A stretch of DNA of 64,000 bases from Apostichopus japonicus. Its lineage: Eukaryota > Echinodermata > Holothuroidea > Aspidochirotida > Stichopodidae. Made by a program: the position numbers and the translations under genes. Positions 51,401 through 62,081 of the stretch are shown piece by piece; the first letter of the stretch is position 1; every line of letters starts with the position of its first letter. Below the pieces are notes generated by a model that saw only the letters and a program-made list of their open reading frames with translations, ran no database searches and was not told the DNA's origin. The DNA is taken from NCBI RefSeq assembly GCF_037975245.1, contig NC_092569.1:21542001-21606000 (forward strand), given 5' to 3'.

Positions 51401-54400
51401 GCCTAATATCTCAGTCCATACAGTGGCGCGATGGCTTGGCGCACTGTAAGAGCTGATGAGCGAGACTCTCTTTTGCATCGCTGGTTCGAACCCCGGTGCT
51501 GGCGTCTTTTGCCGATCTTTTACAGCGGGTGCCTGCATAGGGAGCTGTAAGTATTAGTTAATCGGCCTAATATCTCAGTCCATACAGTGGCGCGATGGCT
51601 TGGCGCACTGTAAGAGCTGATGAGCGAGACTCTCTTTTGCATCGCTGGTTCGAACCCCGGTGCTGGCGTCTTTTGCCGATCTTTTACAGCGGGTGCCTGC
51701 ATAGGGAGCTGTAAGTATTAGTTAATCGGCCTAATATCTCAGTCCATACAGTGGCGCGATGGCTTGGCGCACTGTAAGAGCTGATGAGCGAGACTCTCTT
51801 TTGCATCGCTGGTTCGAACCCCGGTGCTGGCGTCTTTTGCCGATCTTTTACAGCGGGTGCCTGCATAGGGAGCTGTAAGTATTAGTTAATCGGCCTAATA
51901 TCTCAGTCCATACAGTGGCGCGATGGCTTGGCGCACTGTAAGAGCTGATGAGCGAGACTCTCTTTTGCATCGCTGGTTCGAACCCCGGTGCTGGCGTCTT
52001 TTGCCGATCTTTTACAGCGGGTGCCTGCATAGGGAGCTGTAAGTATTAGTTAATCGGCCTAATATCTCAGTCCATACAGTGGCGCGATGGCTTGGCGCAC
52101 TGTAAGAGCTGATGAGCGAGACTCTCTTTTGCATCGCTGGTTCGAACCCCGGTGCTGGCGTCTTTTGCCGATCTTTTACAGCGGGTGCCTGCATAGGGAG
52201 CTGTAAGTATTAGTTAATCGGCCTAATATCTCAGTCCATACAGTGGCGCGATGGCTTGGCGCACTGTAAGAGCTGATGAGCGAGACTCTCTTTTGCATCG
52301 CTGGTTCGAACCCCGGTGCTGGCGTCTTTTGCCGATCTTTTACAGCGGGTGCCTGCATAGGGAGCTGTAAGTATTAGTTAATCGGCCTAATATCTCAGTC
52401 CATACAGTGGCGCGATGGCTTGGCGCACTGTAAGAGCTGATGAGCGAGACTCTCTTTTGCATCGCTGGTTCGAACCCCGGTGCTGGCGTCTTTTGCCGAT
52501 CTTTTACAGCGGGTGCCTGCATAGGGAGCTGTAAGTATTAGTTAATCGGCCTAATATCTCAGTCCATACAGTGGCGCGATGGCTTGGCGCACTGTAAGAG
52601 CTGATGAGCGAGACTCTCTTTTGCATCGCTGGTTCGAACCCCGGTGCTGGCGTCTTTTGCCGATCTTTTACAGCGGGTGCCTGCATAGGGAGCTGTAAGT
52701 ATTAGTTAATCGGCCTAATATCTCAGTCCATACAGTGGCGCGATGGCTTGGCGCACTGTAAGAGCTGATGAGCGAGACTCTCTTTTGCATCGCTGGTTCG
52801 AACCCCGGTGCTGGCGTCTTTTGCCGATCTTTTACAGCGGGTGCCTGCATAGGGAGCTGTAAGTATTAGTTAATCGGCCTAATATCTCAGTCCATACAGT
52901 GGCGCGATGGCTTGGCGCACTGTAAGAGCTGATGAGCGAGACTCTCTTTTGCATCGCTGGTTCGAACCCCGGTGCTGGCGTCTTTTGCCGATCTTTTACA
53001 GCGGGTGCCTGCATAGGGAGCTGTAAGTATTAGTTAATCGGCCTAATATCTCAGTCCATACAGTGGCGCGATGGCTTGGCGCACTGTAAGAGCTGATGAG
53101 CGAGACTCTCTTTTGCATCGCTGGTTCGAACCCCGGTGCTGGCGTCTTTTGCCGATCTTTTACAGCGGGTGCCTGCATAGGGAGCTGTAAGTATTAGTTA
53201 ATCGGCCTAATATCTCAGTCCATACAGTGGCGCGATGGCTTGGCGCACTGTAAGAGCTGATGAGCGAGACTCTCTTTTGCATCGCTGGTTCGAACCCCGG
53301 TGCTGGCGTCTTTTGCCGATCTTTTACAGCGGGTGCCTGCATAGGGAGCTGTAAGTATTAGTTAATCGGCCTAATATCTCAGTCCATACAGTGGCGCGAT
53401 GGCTTGGCGCACTGTAAGAGCTGATGAGCGAGACTCTCTTTTGCATCGCTGGTTCGAACCCCGGTGCTGGCGTCTTTTGCCGATCTTTTACAGCGGGTGC
53501 CTGCATAGGGAGCTGTAAGTATTAGTTAATCGGCCTAATATCTCAGTCCATACAGTGGCGCGATGGCTTGGCGCACTGTAAGAGCTGATGAGCGAGACTC
53601 TCTTTTGCATCGCTGGTTCGAACCCCGGTGCTGGCGTCTTTTGCCGATCTTTTACAGCGGGTGCCTGCATAGGGAGCTGTAAGTATTAGTTAATCGGCCT
53701 AATATCTCAGTCCATACAGTGGCGCGATGGCTTGGCGCACTGTAAGAGCTGATGAGCGAGACTCTCTTTTGCATCGCTGGTTCGAACCCCGGTGCTGGCG
53801 TCTTTTGCCGATCTTTTACAGCGGGTGCCTGCATAGGGAGCTGTAAGTATTAGTTAATCGGCCTAATATCTCAGTCCATACAGTGGCGCGATGGCTTGGC
53901 GCACTGTAAGAGCTGATGAGCGAGACTCTCTTTTGCATCGCTGGTTCGAACCCCGGTGCTGGCGTCTTTTGCCGATCTTTTACAGCGGGTGCCTGCATAG
54001 GGAGCTGTAAGTATTAGTTAATCGGCCTAATATCTCAGTCCATACAGTGGCGCGATGGCTTGGCGCACTGTAAGAGCTGATGAGCGAGACTCTCTTTTGC
54101 ATCGCTGGTTCGAACCCCGGTGCTGGCGTCTTTTGCCGATCTTTTACAGCGGGTGCCTGCATAGGGAGCTGTAAGTATTAGTTAATCGGCCTAATATCTC
54201 AGTCCATACAGTGGCGCGATGGCTTGGCGCACTGTAAGAGCTGATGAGCGAGACTCTCTTTTGCATCGCTGGTTCGAACCCCGGTGCTGGCGTCTTTTGC
54301 CGATCTTTTACAGCGGGTGCCTGCATAGGGAGCTGTAAGTATTAGTTAATCGGCCTAATATCTCAGTCCATACAGTGGCGCGATGGCTTGGCGCACTGTA

Positions 54401-57400
54401 AGAGCTGATGAGCGAGACTCTCTTTTGCATCGCTGGTTCGAACCCCGGTGCTGGCGTCTTTTGCCGATCTTTTACAGCGGGTGCCTGCATAGGGAGCTGT
54501 AAGTATTAGTTAATCGGCCTAATATCTCAGTCCATACAGTGGCGCGATGGCTTGGCGCACTGTAAGAGCTGATGAGCGAGACTCTCTTTTGCATCGCTGG
54601 TTCGAACCCCGGTGCTGGCGTCTTTTGCCGATCTTTTACAGCGGGTGCCTGCATAGGGAGCTGTAAGTATTAGTTAATCGGCCTAATATCTCAGTCCATA
54701 CAGTGGCGCGATGGCTTGGCGCACTGTAAGAGCTGATGAGCGAGACTCTCTTTTGCATCGCTGGTTCGAACCCCGGTGCTGGCGTCTTTTGCCGATCTTT
54801 TACAGCGGGTGCCTGCATAGGGAGCTGTAAGTATTAGTTAATCGGCCTAATATCTCAGTCCATACAGTGGCGCGATGGCTTGGCGCACTGTAAGAGCTGA
54901 TGAGCGAGACTCTCTTTTGCATCGCTGGTTCGAACCCCGGTGCTGGCGTCTTTTGCCGATCTTTTACAGCGGGTGCCTGCATAGGGAGCTGTAAGTATTA
55001 GTTAATCGGCCTAATATCTCAGTCCATACAGTGGCGCGATGGCTTGGCGCACTGTAAGAGCTGATGAGCGAGACTCTCTTTTGCATCGCTGGTTCGAACC
55101 CCGGTGCTGGCGTCTTTTGCCGATCTTTTACAGCGGGTGCCTGCATAGGGAGCTGTAAGTATTAGTTAATCGGCCTAATATCTCAGTCCATACAGTGGCG
55201 CGATGGCTTGGCGCACTGTAAGAGCTGATGAGCGAGACTCTCTTTTGCATCGCTGGTTCGAACCCCGGTGCTGGCGTCTTTTGCCGATCTTTTACAGCGG
55301 GTGCCTGCATAGGGAGCTGTAAGTATTAGTTAATCGGCCTAATATCTCAGTCCATACAGTGGCGCGATGGCTTGGCGCACTGTAAGAGCTGATGAGCGAG
55401 ACTCTCTTTTGCATCGCTGGTTCGAACCCCGGTGCTGGCGTCTTTTGCCGATCTTTTACAGCGGGTGCCTGCATAGGGAGCTGTAAGTATTAGTTAATCG
55501 GCCTAATATCTCAGTCCATACAGTGGCGCGATGGCTTGGCGCACTGTAAGAGCTGATGAGCGAGACTCTCTTTTGCATCGCTGGTTCGAACCCCGGTGCT
55601 GGCGTCTTTTGCCGATCTTTTACAGCGGGTGCCTGCATAGGGAGCTGTAAGTATTAGTTAATCGGCCTAATATCTCAGTCCATACAGTGGCGCGATGGCT
55701 TGGCGCACTGTAAGAGCTGATGAGCGAGACTCTCTTTTGCATCGCTGGTTCGAACCCCGGTGCTGGCGTCTTTTGCCGATCTTTTACAGCGGGTGCCTGC
55801 ATAGGGAGCTGTAAGTATTAGTTAATCGGCCTAATATCTCAGTCCATACAGTGGCGCGATGGCTTGGCGCACTGTAAGAGCTGATGAGCGAGACTCTCTT
55901 TTGCATCGCTGGTTCGAACCCCGGTGCTGGCGTCTTTTGCCGATCTTTTACAGCGGGTGCCTGCATAGGGAGCTGTAAGTATTAGTTAATCGGCCTAATA
56001 TCTCAGTCCATACAGTGGCGCGATGGCTTGGCGCACTGTAAGAGCTGATGAGCGAGACTCTCTTTTGCATCGCTGGTTCGAACCCCGGTGCTGGCGTCTT
56101 TTGCCGATCTTTTACAGCGGGTGCCTGCATAGGGAGCTGTAAGTATTAGTTAATCGGCCTAATATCTCAGTCCATACAGTGGCGCGATGGCTTGGCGCAC
56201 TGTAAGAGCTGATGAGCGAGACTCTCTTTTGCATCGCTGGTTCGAACCCCGGTGGTGGCGTCTTTTGCCGATCTTTTACAGCGGGTGCCTGCATAGGGAG
56301 CTGTAAGTATTAGTTAATCGGCCTAATATCTCAGTCCATACAGTGGCGCGATGGCTTGGCGCACTGTAAGAGCTGATGAGCGAGACTCTCTTTTGCATCG
56401 CTGGTTCGAACCCCGGTGGTGGCGTCTTTTGCCGATCTTTTACAGCGGGTGCCTGCATAGGGAGCTGTAAGTATTAGTTAATCGGCCTAATATCTCAGTC
56501 CATACAGTGGCGCGATGGCTTGGCGCACTGTAAGAGCTGATGAGCGAGACTCTCTTTTGCATCGCTGGTTCGAACCCCGGTGGTGGCGTCTTTTGCCGAT
56601 CTTTTACAGCGGGTGCCTGCATAGGGAGCTGTAAGTATTAGTTAATCGGCCTAATATCTCAGTCCATACAGTGGCGCGATGGCTTGGCGCACTGTAAGAG
56701 CTGATGAGCGAGACTCTCTTTTGCATCGCTGGTTCGAACCCCGGTGGTGGCGTCTTTTGCCGATCTTTTACAGCGGGTGCCTGCATAGGGAGCTGTAAGT
56801 ATTAGTTAATCGGCCTAATATCTCAGTCCATACAGTGGCGCGATGGCTTGGCGCACTGTAAGAGCTGATGAGCGAGACTCTCTTTTGCATCGCTGGTTCG
56901 AACCCCGGTGGTGGCGTCTTTTGCCGATCTTTTACAGCGGGTGCCTGCATAGGGAGCTGTAAGTATTAGTTAATCGGCCTAATATCTCAGTCCATACAGT
57001 GGCGCGATGGCTTGGCGCACTGTAAGAGCTGATGAGCGAGACTCTCTTTTGCATCGCTGGTTCGAACCCCGGTGCTGGCGTCTTTTGCCGATCTTTTACA
57101 GCGGGTGCCTGCATAGGGAGCTGTAAGTATTAGTTAATCGGCCTAATATCTCAGTCCATACAGTGGCGCGATGGCTTGGCGCACTGTAAGAGCTGATGAG
57201 CGAGACTCTCTTTTGCATCGCTGGTTCGAACCCCGGTGGTGGCGTCTTTTGCCGATCTTTTACAGCGGGTGCCTGCATAGGGAGCTGTAAGTATTAGTTA
57301 ATCGGCCTAATATCTCAGTCCATACAGTGGCGCGATGGCTTGGCGCACTGTAAGAGCTGATGAGCGAGACTCTCTTTTGCATCGCTGGTTCGAACCCCGG

Positions 57401-58229
57401 TGCTGGCGTCTTTTGCCGATCTTTTACAGCGGGTGCCTGCATAGGGAGCTGTAAGTATTAGTTAATCGGCCTAATATCTCAGTCCATACAGTGGCGCGAT
57501 GGCTTGGCGCACTGTAAGAGCTGATGAGCGAGACTCTCTTTTGCATCGCTGGTTCGAACCCCGGTGGTGGCGTCTTTTGCCGATCTTTTACAGCGGGTGC
57601 CTGCATAGGGAGCTGTAAGTATTAGTTAATCGGCCTAATATCTCAGTCCATACAGTGGCGCGATGGCTTGGCGCACTGTAAGAGCTGATGAGCGAGACTC
57701 TCTTTTGCATCGCTGGTTCGAACCCCGGTGGTGGCGTCTTTTGCCGATCTTTTACAGCGGGTGCCTGCATAGGGAGCTGTAAGTATTAGTTAATCGGCCT
57801 AATATCTCAGTCCATACAGTGGCGCGATGGCTTGGCGCACTGTAAGAGCTGATGAGCGAGACTCTCTTTTGCATCGCTGGTTCGAACCCCGGTGGTGGCG
57901 TCTTTTGCCGATCTTTTACAGCGGGTGCCTGCATAGGGAGCTGTAAGTATTAGTTAATCGGCCTAATATCTCAGTCCATACAGTGGCGCGATGGCTTGGC
58001 GCACTGTAAGAGCTGATGAGCGAGACTCTCTTTTGCATCGCTGGTTCGAACCCCGGTGGTGGCGTCTTTTGCCGATCTTTTACAGCGGGTGCCTGCATAG
58101 GGAGCTGTAAGTATTAGTTAATCGGCCTAATATCTCAGTCCATACAGTGGCGCGATGGCTTGGCGCACTGTAAGAGCTGATGAGCGAGACTCTCTTTTGC
58201 ATCGCTGGTTCGAACCCCGGTGGTGGCGT

Positions 58230-58230
58230 A
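58230..58230. other. singleton C to A in one right-arm unit
   Basis: GGCGTCTTTTG becomes GGCGTATTTTG immediately before the TTTT tract, in a G-type copy of the mosaic zone. Not shared with its neighbours. Confidence 0.93.
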
Positions 58231-61200
58231 TTTTGCCGATCTTTTACAGCGGGTGCCTGCATAGGGAGCTGTAAGTATTAGTTAATCGGCCTAATATCTC
58301 AGTCCATACAGTGGCGCGATGGCTTGGCGCACTGTAAGAGCTGATGAGCGAGACTCTCTTTTGCATCGCTGGTTCGAACCCCGGTGCTGGCGTCTTTTGC
58401 CGATCTTTTACAGCGGGTGCCTGCATAGGGAGCTGTAAGTATTAGTTAATCGGCCTAATATCTCAGTCCATACAGTGGCGCGATGGCTTGGCGCACTGTA
58501 AGAGCTGATGAGCGAGACTCTCTTTTGCATCGCTGGTTCGAACCCCGGTGCTGGCGTCTTTTGCCGATCTTTTACAGCGGGTGCCTGCATAGGGAGCTGT
58601 AAGTATTAGTTAATCGGCCTAATATCTCAGTCCATACAGTGGCGCGATGGCTTGGCGCACTGTAAGAGCTGATGAGCGAGACTCTCTTTTGCATCGCTGG
58701 TTCGAACCCCGGTGGTGGCGTCTTTTGCCGATCTTTTACAGCGGGTGCCTGCATAGGGAGCTGTAAGTATTAGTTAATCGGCCTAATATCTCAGTCCATA
58801 CAGTGGCGCGATGGCTTGGCGCACTGTAAGAGCTGATGAGCGAGACTCTCTTTTGCATCGCTGGTTCGAACCCCGGTGGTGGCGTCTTTTGCCGATCTTT
58901 TACAGCGGGTGCCTGCATAGGGAGCTGTAAGTATTAGTTAATCGGCCTAATATCTCAGTCCATACAGTGGCGCGATGGCTTGGCGCACTGTAAGAGCTGA
59001 TGAGCGAGACTCTCTTTTGCATCGCTGGTTCGAACCCCGGTGGTGGCGTCTTTTGCCGATCTTTTACAGCGGGTGCCTGCATAGGGAGCTGTAAGTATTA
59101 GTTAATCGGCCTAATATCTCAGTCCATACAGTGGCGCGATGGCTTGGCGCACTGTAAGAGCTGATGAGCGAGACTCTCTTTTGCATCGCTGGTTCGAACC
59201 CCGGTGGTGGCGTCTTTTGCCGATCTTTTACAGCGGGTGCCTGCATAGGGAGCTGTAAGTATTAGTTAATCGGCCTAATATCTCAGTCCATACAGTGGCG
59301 CGATGGCTTGGCGCACTGTAAGAGCTGATGAGCGAGACTCTCTTTTGCATCGCTGGTTCGAACCCCGGTGGTGGCGTCTTTTGCCGATCTTTTACAGCGG
59401 GTGCCTGCATAGGGAGCTGTAAGTATTAGTTAATCGGCCTAATATCTCAGTCCATACAGTGGCGCGATGGCTTGGCGCACTGTAAGAGCTGATGAGCGAG
59501 ACTCTCTTTTGCATCGCTGGTTCGAACCCCGGTGGTGGCGTCTTTTGCCGATCTTTTACAGCGGGTGCCTGCATAGGGAGCTGTAAGTATTAGTTAATCG
59601 GCCTAATATCTCAGTCCATACAGTGGCGCGATGGCTTGGCGCACTGTAAGAGCTGATGAGCGAGACTCTCTTTTGCATCGCTGGTTCGAACCCCGGTGGT
59701 GGCGTCTTTTGCCGATCTTTTACAGCGGGTGCCTGCATAGGGAGCTGTAAGTATTAGTTAATCGGCCTAATATCTCAGTCCATACAGTGGCGCGATGGCT
59801 TGGCGCACTGTAAGAGCTGATGAGCGAGACTCTCTTTTGCATCGCTGGTTCGAACCCCGGTGGTGGCGTCTTTTGCCGATCTTTTACAGCGGGTGCCTGC
59901 ATAGGGAGCTGTAAGTATTAGTTAATCGGCCTAATATCTCAGTCCATACAGTGGCGCGATGGCTTGGCGCACTGTAAGAGCTGATGAGCGAGACTCTCTT
60001 TTGCATCGCTGGTTCGAACCCCGGTGGTGGCGTCTTTTGCCGATCTTTTACAGCGGGTGCCTGCATAGGGAGCTGTAAGTATTAGTTAATCGGCCTAATA
60101 TCTCAGTCCATACAGTGGCGCGATGGCTTGGCGCACTGTAAGAGCTGATGAGCGAGACTCTCTTTTGCATCGCTGGTTCGAACCCCGGTGCTGGCGTCTT
60201 TTGCCGATCTTTTACAGCGGGTGCCTGCATAGGGAGCTGTAAGTATTAGTTAATCGGCCTAATATCTCAGTCCATACAGTGGCGCGATGGCTTGGCGCAC
60301 TGTAAGAGCTGATGAGCGAGACTCTCTTTTGCATCGCTGGTTCGAACCCCGGTGCTGGCGTCTTTTGCCGATCTTTTACAGCGGGTGCCTGCATAGGGAG
60401 CTGTAAGTATTAGTTAATCGGCCTAATATCTCAGTCCATACAGTGGCGCGATGGCTTGGCGCACTGTAAGAGCTGATGAGCGAGACTCTCTTTTGCATCG
60501 CTGGTTCGAACCCCGGTGCTGGCGTCTTTTGCCGATCTTTTACAGCGGGTGCCTGCATAGGGAGCTGTAAGTATTAGTTAATCGGCCTAATATCTCAGTC
60601 CATACAGTGGCGCGATGGCTTGGCGCACTGTAAGAGCTGATGAGCGAGACTCTCTTTTGCATCGCTGGTTCGAACCCCGGTGCTGGCGTCTTTTGCCGAT
60701 CTTTTACAGCGGGTGCCTGCATAGGGAGCTGTAAGTATTAGTTAATCGGCCTAATATCTCAGTCCATACAGTGGCGCGATGGCTTGGCGCACTGTAAGAG
60801 CTGATGAGCGAGACTCTCTTTTGCATCGCTGGTTCGAACCCCGGTGGTGGCGTCTTTTGCCGATCTTTTACAGCGGGTGCCTGCATAGGGAGCTGTAAGT
60901 ATTAGTTAATCGGCCTAATATCTCAGTCCATACAGTGGCGCGATGGCTTGGCGCACTGTAAGAGCTGATGAGCGAGACTCTCTTTTGCATCGCTGGTTCG
61001 AACCCCGGTGGTGGCGTCTTTTGCCGATCTTTTACAGCGGGTGCCTGCATAGGGAGCTGTAAGTATTAGTTAATCGGCCTAATATCTCAGTCCATACAGT
61101 GGCGCGATGGCTTGGCGCACTGTAAGAGCTGATGAGCGAGACTCTCTTTTGCATCGCTGGTTCGAACCCCGGTGGTGGCGTCTTTTGCCGATCTTTTACA

Positions 61201-61916
61201 GCGGGTGCCTGCATAGGGAGCTGTAAGTATTAGTTAATCGGCCTAATATCTCAGTCCATACAGTGGCGCGATGGCTTGGCGCACTGTAAGAGCTGATGAG
61301 CGAGACTCTCTTTTGCATCGCTGGTTCGAACCCCGGTGCTGGCGTCTTTTGCCGATCTTTTACAGCGGGTGCCTGCATAGGGAGCTGTAAGTATTAGTTA
61401 ATCGGCCTAATATCTCAGTCCATACAGTGGCGCGATGGCTTGGCGCACTGTAAGAGCTGATGAGCGAGACTCTCTTTTGCATCGCTGGTTCGAACCCCGG
61501 TGGTGGCGTCTTTTGCCGATCTTTTACAGCGGGTGCCTGCATAGGGAGCTGTAAGTATTAGTTAATCGGCCTAATATCTCAGTCCATACAGTGGCGCGAT
61601 GGCTTGGCGCACTGTAAGAGCTGATGAGCGAGACTCTCTTTTGCATCGCTGGTTCGAACCCCGGTGCTGGCGTCTTTTGCCGATCTTTTACAGCGGGTGC
61701 CTGCATAGGGAGCTGTAAGTATTAGTTAATCGGCCTAATATCTCAGTCCATACAGTGGCGCGATGGCTTGGCGCACTGTAAGAGCTGATGAGCGAGACTC
61801 TCTTTTGCATCGCTGGTTCGAACCCCGGTGCTGGCGTCTTTTGCCGATCTTTTACAGCGGGTGCCTGCATAGGGAGCTGTAAGTATTAGTTAATCGGCCT
61901 AATATCTCAGTCCATA

Positions 61917-62081
61917 GAGTGGCGCGATGGCTTGGCGCACTGTAAGAGCTGATGAGCGAGACTCTCTTTTGCATCGCTGGTTCGAACCCCGGTGCTGGCG
62001 TCTTTTGCCGATCTTTTACAGCGGGTGCCTGCATAGGGAGCTGTAAGTATTAGTTAATCGGCCTAATATCTCAGTCCATAG
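61917..62081. other. shared C to G variant in two neighbouring units
   Basis: CCATACAGTGG becomes CCATAGAGTGG at 61917 and 62081, 164 bp apart, in two adjacent copies of the mosaic zone. It removes a C-G pair from the stem of dyad 3. A second example of a mutated unit duplicated next to itself. Confidence 0.95.

Noticed and set aside
56255-57500. Dimeric higher-order repeat, suggested by alternating G/C copies 4-8
   Set aside because: The alternation lasts only a few units and the remaining run lengths are irregular.
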